Assembly (NCBI GenBank): GCA_020721745.1
Contig: DYMC01000007.1
Location: forward strand, 1-26,920
Direction: 5' to 3'
DNA: 26,920 nt
Source of the DNA: Lentisphaera sp.
Lineage (GTDB): Bacteria; Verrucomicrobiota; Lentisphaeria; Victivallales; GWF2-50-93
Positions within the stretch are counted from its first letter, which is position 1. Every line of letters begins with the position of its first letter. The notes below the pieces were generated by a model. It searched no databases. It saw nothing but the letters and a program-made list of their open reading frames with translations, and was not told the DNA's origin. Positions 1 to 7,353 of the stretch are shown piece after piece. Both the position numbers and the translations under genes were made by a program.

Positions 1-22
1 CTTACGCGCCCGGGGCATCAGA

Positions 23-76
23 GCCAGCCATAGGGCTGGCGATCCTTTAAAAAGGCAATTTTGTAATTTCTTTGCA
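23..76. repeat. Dispersed hairpin repeat, copy 1
   Basis: Perfect 7-bp stem GCCAGCC/GGCTGGC around loop ATAG (23-40), followed by an A/T-rich tail containing CAATTTTG. A second copy at 15494-15547 aligns without gaps over 54 bases with about 9 mismatches, all in the tail. This copy lies just past the 3' end of thiC. It could act as a terminator or be a REP-like element; the sequence alone does not decide. Confidence 0.7.
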
Positions 77-92
77 TCTCCATGCGCAGCCG

Positions 93-1394
93 TCATTTGG
101 CCGGCTTTTGTGCGGCTATTTCGGAGCTTGCCTTGATCGAGCAGAACTGCGGGCCGCACATTCCGCAGAAATCCTTTTTCTTCTGTCTTTTCGCGGCCTT
201 TGCCAAGGAACTGCGCCTGTATTCCCGGGCTCTCTCCGGGTCGAGAGCCAGTTTGAACTGCCTCTCCCAGTCGAATTCCGCCCGGGCGTCGCTGATCATG
301 TCGTCGCGCATCCTTGCATCGGGTTTTTTCAATGCCACGTCGGCGGCATGCGCCGCGATTTTATACGCGATCACCCCGTTGCGGACATCCTCCACATCCG
401 GCAGGCCAAGGTGCTCCTTTGGCGTAACATAGCACAACATCGAGGCTCCGTAAAACGCGCCGAGGGCGGCGCCTATCGCGCTGGTGATGTGATCGTAGCC
501 CGGTGCGCAGTCGGTGACGACGGGCCCCAGTATGTAGAAGGGCGCGCCATCGCAGACTTCGTCCTCCTTCCTCATGTTCATCTCTATCTGGTCGAGGGGA
601 ATGTGTCCCGGTCCCTCGACCATGGCCTGGACCCCGGCCCTGCGGCATTCGCCGACAAGCTCGGCCAAGGTATCCAGTTCCGCGAACTGGGCCTTGTCGC
701 TCGCATCGGCGAGACAGCCCGGGCGCAGGCCGTCGCCGAGTGAAATTGTCACATCGTTCTTCCGGCATACATCGAGAATCCGTCCGAAATTTTCAAAGAG
801 GAAGTTCTCCCTGTTGTGGCATGCCATCCATTTTGCGAGGATAGCGCCGCCCCGGCTGACGATCTTCATTTTTCGTTTCATCGCCAGCGGGACATGTTTT
901 TTCAGCAATCCCGCGTGGACGGTCATGTAGTCCACCCCTTCTTCGGCCTGTTTGGATATCACGTCGAGGAACAGTTCGAAGTCGAGCTTGTTCGTGTCCT
1001 GGACGATGCTTGCGCATTCGTATATTGGGACGGTGCCGACCGGGATCGTGGAGTGTCCGATTATTTCGCGTCGAATTTTCCTGATATTGGCGCCTGTGCT
1101 CAGGTCCATGACGGTGTCTGCGCCGTATTTCACGGCGGTCTTGAGTTTTTGGAGTTCCTCCTTCGGGCAGCTCTGGACGGATGAGTTGCCGATGTTGGCG
1201 TTGATCTTTGTCCTTAGGATTTTTCCTATTCCGATGGGGTGTAGTTTTTTGTGATGGATGTTTGCGGGGATTACTATTCTGCCGGCGGCGCATTCCGCGG
1301 TGATTTTCCCGAGGGGGATTTTTTCGTCGGCCGCCACGGTTTTTATCTGGGCGGATTTTATATTTTTTCGTGCATATTCAAGCTGTGTTGGCAT
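93..1394 (-). CDS. thiC: Phosphomethylpyrimidine synthase ThiC
   Basis: Radical-SAM enzyme that rearranges 5-aminoimidazole ribotide to HMP phosphate, the pyrimidine half of thiamine, in the cytoplasm. At 433 residues it is the short form without the long N-terminal extension of enterobacterial ThiC. Family stretches are visible: NIGNSS near residue 67, the MTVHAG segment, GDGLRPG, MVEGPGHIP, APGYDHITSAIG, and the C-terminal CX2CX4C iron-sulfur motif CGMCGPQFC at residues 410-418. The ATG follows an AAAAGGAG ribosome site. It starts 15 bases after the waaA stop, so it is probably co-transcribed with prfB and waaA. No TPP riboswitch can fit in that gap, so any thiamine control would have to act further upstream or not at all. 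Confidence 0.97.
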   Translation of the reverse strand: MPTQLEYARKNIKSAQIKTVAADEKIPLGKITAECAAGRIVIPANIHHKKLHPIGIGKILRTKINANIGNSSVQSCPKEELQKLKTAVKYGADTVMDLSTGANIRKIRREIIGHSTIPVGTVPIYECASIVQDTNKLDFELFLDVISKQAEEGVDYMTVHAGLLKKHVPLAMKRKMKIVSRGGAILAKWMACHNRENFLFENFGRILDVCRKNDVTISLGDGLRPGCLADASDKAQFAELDTLAELVGECRRAGVQAMVEGPGHIPLDQIEMNMRKEDEVCDGAPFYILGPVVTDCAPGYDHITSAIGAALGAFYGASMLCYVTPKEHLGLPDVEDVRNGVIAYKIAAHAADVALKKPDARMRDDMISDARAEFDWERQFKLALDPERAREYRRSSLAKAAKRQKKKDFCGMCGPQFCSIKASSEIAAQKPAK

Positions 1395-1409
1395 TTGGTC
1401 TCCTTTTGG

Positions 1410-2690
1410 CTAGTCCTGCAGCAATTGCTCCATGAGGTTGACCGTCTTCTCCACCGCTCCGCGATGTTTTTTCACGGCCCGTCTGGCGTTCTCCCCTATT
1501 TTATCCCTCAAATCGGGGATTGCGGCCAGTTTCTCGATCTCTGCGCAGAGCTGATCGAAGTCGAAGACGGTGATGACTCCGTCCTCCTCGATCAACGCCT
1601 GCAATATGAATCTGAAGTTGGTGAGGACTCCGCCTGTTATTATGGGTTTTCCGAGCAGGGCTGGCTCGATGAGATTGTGGCCTTCCTTGTGTCCAGCCAG
1701 GGATTTGCCCATTATCACGATGTCCGAGGCGGCTATGAATTTCATCAGCTCCCCTGTTGTGTCCGCCAGCAGGCAGTCAACGGGGGAATCCGTTTTTTTT
1801 CCTTCGGATCTGCGGGAGAAGGACAATCCCAGCTTCTTGAGTTTGGCGGCGATGAATATCCCGCGTTCGGCATGCCTGGGGACTATTATCAGCTTGGCGT
1901 TCCGGTGCTTCTCCCTTGTCCTCAGGAAGGCCTTGCCTATGAATTCCTCCTCGCCCGGATGCGTGCTTGCGGCGAGGATCAGCATCCTGTCCCCCGCGCC
2001 GAAGACTTCGTCGAGATTCAGGCCCGCGGTGTCAATCTCCTTCACGCTCTGGTCGAACTTCATGTTTCCGCAGACATGCACGGGAAGCTTCTGCGAAATT
2101 CGCAGGAAGCGCCCGGCGTCGTTTTCCGACTGGACGCAGATGACCTGTATTTTGGAAAGTATTTTGGAGAAGAAGAAAGCAAATCTCTCGTATCCCCTGG
2201 CAGAACGATCGGATATCCTGGCGTTGACAAGCGCTATCTGGATGCCTTTGGACGCCGACTCGCATATCATGCTGGGCCATATCTCTGTTTCGAATATGAC
2301 GAGCAGTCTGGGCCTTATCAGCCGAAGAGCCCTGCGGACCACGAAGACGAAGTCTATCGGGCAGAATATGAGCGCCGTGCCGGGGGGCAGGTTTTTGAAG
2401 GCCAGCTCCTGTGCCGTGGTCGTGGTGGTAGAAAGGACGAAGCGTCTGGCGGGGTTCTTGGCGCCCCAGGCCCTTATCATCGAGAGGGCCGACTGGGTCT
2501 CTCCGACGCTGACGGAGTGTATCCACACATCCCCGCCGAAATTTTTCAGGGCATCTCTCTTCTCCTTGGAGAAGAAGCCGAACCTCTCGGCGAAGTTTTT
2601 CTTCCTTCCCCCCCTGAAGACAAGTTTCCATAGCAGTCCCGGGGCGAAGAGGAGGAAGCCGAACACGAAAAGAATGTTGTATGGAATCAT
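1410..2690 (-). CDS. waaA: 3-deoxy-D-manno-octulosonic acid (Kdo) transferase WaaA
   Basis: Membrane-associated GT-B glycosyltransferase that adds Kdo from CMP-Kdo to the lipid A precursor. The 426 residues fit the family. An N-terminal hydrophobic anchor (about residues 4-21) precedes the family segments IHSVSVGE and ETEIWP and the acceptor-domain stretch LVNARISDRSARGY. The C-terminal half carries ILAASTHPGEEE and a segment with MGKSLAGHKEGHN and EPALLGKPI, typical of the Kdo transferase nucleotide-binding domain. It starts 3 bases after the prfB stop and ends 15 bases before thiC. With lpxD at 22.4 kb it indicates a Kdo-lipid A outer membrane. Confidence 0.95.
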   Translation of the reverse strand: MIPYNILFVFGFLLFAPGLLWKLVFRGGRKKNFAERFGFFSKEKRDALKNFGGDVWIHSVSVGETQSALSMIRAWGAKNPARRFVLSTTTTTAQELAFKNLPPGTALIFCPIDFVFVVRRALRLIRPRLLVIFETEIWPSMICESASKGIQIALVNARISDRSARGYERFAFFFSKILSKIQVICVQSENDAGRFLRISQKLPVHVCGNMKFDQSVKEIDTAGLNLDEVFGAGDRMLILAASTHPGEEEFIGKAFLRTREKHRNAKLIIVPRHAERGIFIAAKLKKLGLSFSRRSEGKKTDSPVDCLLADTTGELMKFIAASDIVIMGKSLAGHKEGHNLIEPALLGKPIITGGVLTNFRFILQALIEEDGVITVFDFDQLCAEIEKLAAIPDLRDKIGENARRAVKKHRGAVEKTVNLMEQLLQD

Positions 2691-2693
2691 AAG

Positions 2694-3794
2694 CTAGTTC
2701 TTCCGGCTCTTCAGCCAGGCTTCCACGAAGATGTCTATTTCCCCGTCGAGGACGGCGGCCGTGTTGCCTGTCTCCACGTCGGTCCTGGTATCCTTCACGA
2801 GCTGGTATGGATGCAGGACGTATGATCTTATCTGGCTTCCCCATGCGATTTCCGACTGCTGCCCCTTTATGCGGTCCGCCTCCTTCTTGCGCTTCTCCTC
2901 CTCGAGCTCGTAGAGTTTGGCCTTGAGCATCTTCATTGCGGTGGCGCGGTTTTTGTGCTGCGAACGCTCCATCTGGCATGACACCACGGAGCCGGTGGGG
3001 AGATGTGTTATCCTGATTGCGCTGTCGGTCCTGTTCACGTGCTGGCCGCCGGCCCCGCTTGCCCTGTAGGTGTCCACCTTCAGATCCTTCTCGTCTATCT
3101 CTATCTCAATATCGTCGTCCAGTTCGGGGAAGACCTCGACCGCCGCGAAGGAGGTATGGCGGCGTGCGTTGCTGTCGAACGGGGATATGCGCACGAGCCT
3201 GTGCACTCCGCGCTCGGCCCTGAGGTAGCCATAGGCGAAACTGCCCTTCACGAGCATGGTTATGCCCTTTATTCCCGCCTCGTCCCCGGGCTGCGTATCT
3301 ATGACTTCCGTCTCGAAGCCCTTGTTCTCGAACCATCTGCGATACATTCTCAGAAGTATGGATGCCCAGTCGCAGGACTCGGTTCCTCCCGCGCCGGCGT
3401 GTATCGAAAAATACGCGTTGTTGCCGTCGAACTTTCCGGACAGGAAGCTTATCAGCTCGAAGTTGGCGAGGTCGGCGGAGAGCTTCGTCCACGCTTTTTC
3501 GGCCTCCGGCAGGCTCGTCTCGTCGGAGGCCTCGATGACCAGCTCGGCCAGCGCACAGAATTCGTCGGTCTCGTGCGAGAGGCTCTCGAAGGAGTCCACT
3601 ATCTTTTTGCAGAGGCTCAGCTTCGACATCTTCTCCTGTGCCTTTTCTCGGTTGTCCCAGAAGTCAGGGGCGCTCATCTCCGCTTCGATGGCGGTCTTCT
3701 CCGACATTTTCCTCTCTATGTCCAGGAAGCCGTGCAGGTGCTCCACCCTGCTCCGGCTGTCGGACAGATTCTTCTTTAGCTCGTCAATAGTCAT
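2694..3794 (-). CDS. prfB: Peptide chain release factor 2
   Basis: Class I release factor that recognises UGA/UAA and triggers peptidyl-tRNA hydrolysis on the ribosome. The 366 residues include the RF2 anticodon-like SPF at 204-206 and the catalytic GGQ at 249-251 (ASGAGGQHVNRTDSAIR). Spacing matches E. coli RF2. The ordinary RF2 autoregulatory +1 frameshift is absent: the equivalent place (HGFLD, residues 21-25) is read straight through as CTG GAC with no in-frame UGA. The ATG at 3794 has only a weak AAGAAAA ribosome site. It is the first gene of the prfB-waaA-thiC run and is divergent from the M42 peptidase gene 65 bases away. Confidence 0.97.
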   Translation of the reverse strand: MTIDELKKNLSDSRSRVEHLHGFLDIERKMSEKTAIEAEMSAPDFWDNREKAQEKMSKLSLCKKIVDSFESLSHETDEFCALAELVIEASDETSLPEAEKAWTKLSADLANFELISFLSGKFDGNNAYFSIHAGAGGTESCDWASILLRMYRRWFENKGFETEVIDTQPGDEAGIKGITMLVKGSFAYGYLRAERGVHRLVRISPFDSNARRHTSFAAVEVFPELDDDIEIEIDEKDLKVDTYRASGAGGQHVNRTDSAIRITHLPTGSVVSCQMERSQHKNRATAMKMLKAKLYELEEEKRKKEADRIKGQQSEIAWGSQIRSYVLHPYQLVKDTRTDVETGNTAAVLDGEIDIFVEAWLKSRKN

Positions 3795-3806
3795 TTGATT
3801 ATTTTC

Positions 3807-3834
3807 TTGAAATTGAATACAAAGCCGCTAATAT
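3807..3834 (+). promoter_or_regulatory. Candidate sigma70-type promoter of the M42 peptidase gene
   Basis: TTGAAA (3807-3812), 16-base spacer, TAATAT (3829-3834), in the 65-base divergent gap, 25 bases before the ATG. GGAG at 3849-3852 is the ribosome site. Confidence 0.4.
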
Positions 3835-3859
3835 ATCACAAAAAACGCGGAGATGAAAT

Positions 3860-4927
3860 ATGTTTTCGAAAAAGAGCCTTGATTTTCTGTCGGAGCTTCT
3901 CAACAGCTACGGACCGTCCGGTTTTGAAACCGAGACGGCCTCGGTCTTCTCCAAATATCTGAAGGAATACGCTGACGACATCAGATGCGACGTGACTGGC
4001 AACAGCATAGCGGCCCTGAATCCGAAGGCGGATTTCAAGGTGATGATGGCTGGACACTACGACGAGATCGGCTTCCAGGTCGTGCATGTCTCCGACGAGG
4101 GCCTTGTCTATTTCAGGAGCGTCGGAGGCATTGACAAGCTCACTGTCCCCGGGACGGAGGTGGTGGTGATGAACGAGAAGGGCAATATCCCCGGCGTGAT
4201 AGGGAAGAAACCGATACATCTGCAGGAGACGAAGGACAGGGATGCGGCCATCGAGCTCAAGAACCTCTGGATAGACATTGGAGCCGAGGGCAAGAAGGAG
4301 GCGCTCAAGCTCGTCGCCATCGGAGACCCGGTCGCATACCGTGCGAATTTCGCGAGAATGGGAAGGAACAGGATATTCTCCAAGGGCATGGACGACAAGA
4401 TAGGTGCCTTCGTGGTCGCCGAGGCGTTCAGGGAGATAGCCGAGTCCGGGACGAAGACGGGGGTCTATTCGGTCGGAACTGTCCAGGAGGAGCTCGGGCT
4501 CAGAGGTGCGCACACCAGCGCGTTCGGGATAGCCCCCCAGGTCGGTTTCGCGGTTGACGTGACTTTCGCGACCGACACACCGGATGTCGAGAAGAAGACC
4601 ATAGGCGACATCAGGCTCGGGAAGGGTCCGGTGCTGAGCCGGAACGCCGACACCAACCCCGTGCTTCTGAAGAAGATAAAGGAGGCGGCGAGAAAGCGAA
4701 AGATCCCCTTCCAGGAGGAGGCTGGATTCAGGGCGAGCGGCGGGACCGACACCAGCGCCATTCAGCTCACGCGCTCGGGCGTGGCGGCGGCTCTCGTCAG
4801 CATCCCGAACAGATACATGCACACGCAGGTCGAGATATGCGATCTTCGCGATGTCGAGGCGGCGGTGAGACTGCTCAAGGAGACAATACTTTCGCTGAAG
4901 CCGGGAGATTCTTTCGTCCCGCGATGA
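3860..4927 (+). CDS. M42-family metallo-aminopeptidase
   Basis: Cytoplasmic dinuclear-metal aminopeptidase of the TET/FrvX/glutamyl-aminopeptidase group (some members are annotated as endoglucanase M). At 355 residues it has the usual length. Metal and catalytic positions are visible: AGHYDEIGF (H66, D68), the bridging-Asp segment KGMDDKIGAF (D178/D179), catalytic QEELGLRGA (E210/E211), AVD (D233) and the last histidine in IPNRYMHTQ (H321). The start has GGAG seven bases upstream and a plausible promoter. Substrate preference cannot be read from sequence. It contains two copies of the TGCGA-N3-TCGC palindrome. Confidence 0.93.
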   Translation: MFSKKSLDFLSELLNSYGPSGFETETASVFSKYLKEYADDIRCDVTGNSIAALNPKADFKVMMAGHYDEIGFQVVHVSDEGLVYFRSVGGIDKLTVPGTEVVVMNEKGNIPGVIGKKPIHLQETKDRDAAIELKNLWIDIGAEGKKEALKLVAIGDPVAYRANFARMGRNRIFSKGMDDKIGAFVVAEAFREIAESGTKTGVYSVGTVQEELGLRGAHTSAFGIAPQVGFAVDVTFATDTPDVEKKTIGDIRLGKGPVLSRNADTNPVLLKKIKEAARKRKIPFQEEAGFRASGGTDTSAIQLTRSGVAAALVSIPNRYMHTQVEICDLRDVEAAVRLLKETILSLKPGDSFVPR

Positions 4928-4963
4928 CATGAAAACGAGTTCTGCATTCGGCTCTCTGCCCTC

Positions 4964-4991
4964 TTGAATCAAGCCGACGCGGTGATATCGT
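4964..4991 (+). promoter_or_regulatory. Weak candidate promoter of the FHA-GAF gene
   Basis: TTGAAT (4964-4969), 16 bases, TATCGT (4986-4991), followed by a perfect 10-bp palindrome CACCTAGGTG at 4997-5006, in the 126-base gap before the ATG at 5054. The -10 matches only four of six consensus bases. Confidence 0.25.
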
Positions 4992-5053
4992 ATCTCCACC
5001 TAGGTGAGCGAGGGCAAACGCTCAGGTTCCGAACTTTTGCTACAGGAGACAGC

Positions 5054-5947
5054 ATGGGTGCTTTTCTTTCATGCCCGTTCTGCGAGGCCGTCGTCCCGGA
5101 CGGCAGCCTGAACTGTCCGGTCTGCGGGGAGGACATCCGCATCGCCATACTTGTGTGCTCCATGCCGTCGCCGGAGATTCCCTCGGGGACATCCTGGATT
5201 CTCGGGCCGCGCAACTACACGGCCGGAAGGGATCCATCGTGCGACATTCTCCTCCCCGACCCGCAGGTGTCGAAGACCCACTTCCAGATGGTCTATTCCG
5301 ACGGCAGATTCAGGATCAAGCCTCTCGGGCGTAATTTCCCGGACAGCGGCGGGAAGGTGGACGTGAAGAACATCCACGCCGGCGGCGCGAGGCTGTCGCT
5401 GTCCTACATCAGGGACGATGACTTCTCGAAATACAATCTGAATTCCGCGCGGGCCTTCAGAATCGCCCTCAGTGCCGCCGCGGCGATAGACGAAATGGAC
5501 GATCCGGCGCAGATAGCCATCGCCGCGACAGACGCGGTTCTCAAGATATCCGGAATGGAGAAGGGATATTTCTTCAAGATAATCCCGGAGACGGACGGAG
5601 AATGCTCCTTCGAATTCCTGGCCGCGAGGACCAGCGTGATGGGAGACCTCGACAGCCGCTTCTGCCCTGTCAGCACCCATTTCTGCCGCAAGCTCTTCGA
5701 GAGCAAGGACGGCATAGTCCTCATAAAACCTGAAAAACTCCCCGCCGCCATGCTGAGCTCGTCAATAAAACGGTTGAACCTGCAGATAATCCTCGGGCTG
5801 AAGTTCGCGACCCCGGAAGGGGAGCCACTGGCGATGATCTATGCCGACAGCAACCACAGCCACACCGCGGAGATATTCGACCACTACCGCCCGGCTCTTG
5901 CGATTTTCGCAAAAATGCTCGCACGAAGAATCAGGACTATGAACTGA
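5054..5947 (+). CDS. Zinc-ribbon, FHA and GAF-like domain signalling protein
   Basis: Start set at the ATG preceded by AGGAG (5044-5048); the reading frame is open 30 codons further upstream, but without a ribosome site or a recognisable protein. The 297 residues read in order: a zinc-ribbon-like knuckle pair CPFC (7-10) and CPVC (21-24); an FHA domain about 45-120 with TAGRDPSCDILLPDPQVSKTHF, including the GR (58-59) and SxxH (73-76) phosphothreonine-binding positions; and a GAF-like domain about 145-290. No kinase, cyclase or DNA-binding output is present, so it is probably an adaptor reading a phosphoprotein and a small ligand. The partner Ser/Thr kinase is not in this window. Confidence 0.8.
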   Translation: MGAFLSCPFCEAVVPDGSLNCPVCGEDIRIAILVCSMPSPEIPSGTSWILGPRNYTAGRDPSCDILLPDPQVSKTHFQMVYSDGRFRIKPLGRNFPDSGGKVDVKNIHAGGARLSLSYIRDDDFSKYNLNSARAFRIALSAAAAIDEMDDPAQIAIAATDAVLKISGMEKGYFFKIIPETDGECSFEFLAARTSVMGDLDSRFCPVSTHFCRKLFESKDGIVLIKPEKLPAAMLSSSIKRLNLQIILGLKFATPEGEPLAMIYADSNHSHTAEIFDHYRPALAIFAKMLARRIRTMN

Positions 5948-5973
5948 ATAATGTAAAAAAAGGAGATTCGGCT

Positions 5974-6393
5974 GTGGACAATTGCATCTTCTGCAAGATA
6001 GTGGAGGGGAAAATTCCGTGCGCGAAAATATACGAGGACGAACTTGTGCTCGCCTTTCTGGACATCTCCCCCATATGCAAGGGACATGCGCTCGTCATAC
6101 CCAGGGAGCACCACCAGAGCATATCGTCGGTGCCGGAAAATATCGCCGGGAGAATCACGCACGTGGCCGGAAGGATAGGAATCGCGTTCAAGAGGGCGCT
6201 CGATGCGGATGGCTTCAACTTCCATCTCTCCGACGGCGCCTGCGCCGGACAGGTCGTATGGCACGCGCACATGCACGTGGTCCCGAGGGGGCCGGAGGAC
6301 GGCTTCCGCTGGAACTGGCGTCAGTTGAAATATGATTCCGATGCCGAACGCAATGATTTTGTGGAAAAGATAAAAAGCAAACTCAAGACATGA
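5974..6393 (+). CDS. HIT-family nucleotide hydrolase/transferase
   Basis: Small cytoplasmic histidine-triad protein of the HinT/Fhit-like group acting on nucleotide phosphoramidates or dinucleotides. The 139 residues carry the zinc-binding CIFC (C4, C7) and the catalytic triad motif HAHMHVV (H97, H99, H101) preceded by GQVVW. The start is GTG at 5974 with AGGAG at 5961-5965, eight bases before it; an ATG at 5951 is out of frame. Its stop overlaps the next start as ATGA, so it is translationally coupled to the Memo-family gene. Confidence 0.93.
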   Translation: MDNCIFCKIVEGKIPCAKIYEDELVLAFLDISPICKGHALVIPREHHQSISSVPENIAGRITHVAGRIGIAFKRALDADGFNFHLSDGACAGQVVWHAHMHVVPRGPEDGFRWNWRQLKYDSDAERNDFVEKIKSKLKT

Positions 6394-7280
6394 AGGACAG
6401 TCCGAAAACAAGGCATCCTGCCGTGGCCGGACAATTCTACGACGACGATCCGCTGCGTCTGCGCACGGAAATCCTTTCATATATCGAAGACTCCGGAGAA
6501 AAAACAAATGCCTCCCCGCGGGACGGCAAGCCTATCGCGCTCATCGCCCCCCACGCAGGATACGCCTATTCGGGCAGGACAGCCGCCGCCGCGTTTTCCC
6601 TGCTGGAGGGACGAAAATACAAGAGGGCTATTGTGATCGCGCCCTCCCACCGATACAGGATGCAGGGGCTCGCATACGGGAATTTCGACAGCTTCGACAC
6701 TCCGCTCGGGGCCGTTGCCGTGGACAAGGACGCGCTTGCGAAAATCGCAGAGGCCTGCCCCGCCGTGCGGGAGGCGGAGGCGGCCCACTCGGGAGAGCAT
6801 TCTCTCGAGGTTGAACTGCCCTTCCTGCAGATTGTCCAGCCGGGGCTTCCGATCGTCCCGTTCATCTGCGGGGCGATTGACGATGCGCTCGCGGACAGCC
6901 TCTCCGACGCCATGCTTGGCTTTTTCGGAGGCGAAAACATCTGGATAGTCAGCTCGGATTTCACCCACTACGGACAGGCATTTGGATATCTGCCGTTCGT
7001 TGGCGGAGACATAGCCGCAAAAATAAGGAAGCTGGACATGGGCGCGGTGGAGAAAATCCTCGCTCTCGACTACGCCGGATTCCGCGACTACATTAACGGG
7101 ACAGGAGCCACGGTCTGCGGGGAGAACCCGATAAAGATACTGCTCCGGACTGCACAAAAGGTCTCGGGCAAGTCTGCGAAAATCGCAACTGGGCTTGCAG
7201 CATACGCGAATTCGGGAGAGATGAGCGGCGACTACTCCCACTGCGTGAGCTACGCTTCAATCGCGTTCACCCAAAAGTAA
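6390..7280 (+). CDS. Memo/AmmeMemoRadiSam system protein B family
   Basis: Member of the Memo family, structurally related to class III extradiol dioxygenases; the bacterial biochemical role is not settled. The 296 residues contain IAPHAGYAYSG (H55), IAPSHRYR (H87), EHSLEVELPFLQ (H137), SSDFTHYG (D190, H193) and the late cysteine in TVCGENP (C243), matching the metal-site and pocket residues of the family. The usual neighbours AmmeMemoRadiSam A (AMMECR1-like) and the radical-SAM partner are absent here. It overlaps the HIT stop by four bases and ends before a strong palindrome. Confidence 0.92.
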   Translation: MKDSPKTRHPAVAGQFYDDDPLRLRTEILSYIEDSGEKTNASPRDGKPIALIAPHAGYAYSGRTAAAAFSLLEGRKYKRAIVIAPSHRYRMQGLAYGNFDSFDTPLGAVAVDKDALAKIAEACPAVREAEAAHSGEHSLEVELPFLQIVQPGLPIVPFICGAIDDALADSLSDAMLGFFGGENIWIVSSDFTHYGQAFGYLPFVGGDIAAKIRKLDMGAVEKILALDYAGFRDYINGTGATVCGENPIKILLRTAQKVSGKSAKIATGLAAYANSGEMSGDYSHCVSYASIAFTQK

Positions 7281-7312
7281 ACAAGTTAAAACGCAATTTT
7301 CAACTGCTTTTT

Positions 7313-7344
7313 CTAGCCCGTTTTTCGCGCGAAAAACGGGTTAG
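7313..7344. terminator. Bidirectional terminator hairpin between convergent genes
   Basis: Near-perfect palindrome CTAGCCCGTTTTTCG/CGAAAAACGGGTTAG, about 14 bp of stem with one G-T wobble and a tiny loop, in the 73-base gap between the convergent Memo-family and 465-residue genes. It has no long external T run; the T5/A5 tracts are inside the stem. Confidence 0.65.
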
Positions 7345-7353
7345 AGCAAACAT

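Noticed and set aside
1395..1409. TPP riboswitch before thiC
   Set aside because: The gap is only 15 bases and no thi-box sequence was seen in the end of waaA.
1251..2633. 460-codon plus-strand open frame
   Set aside because: It is a mirror of waaA with no family resemblance; the opposite strand encodes a full WaaA.
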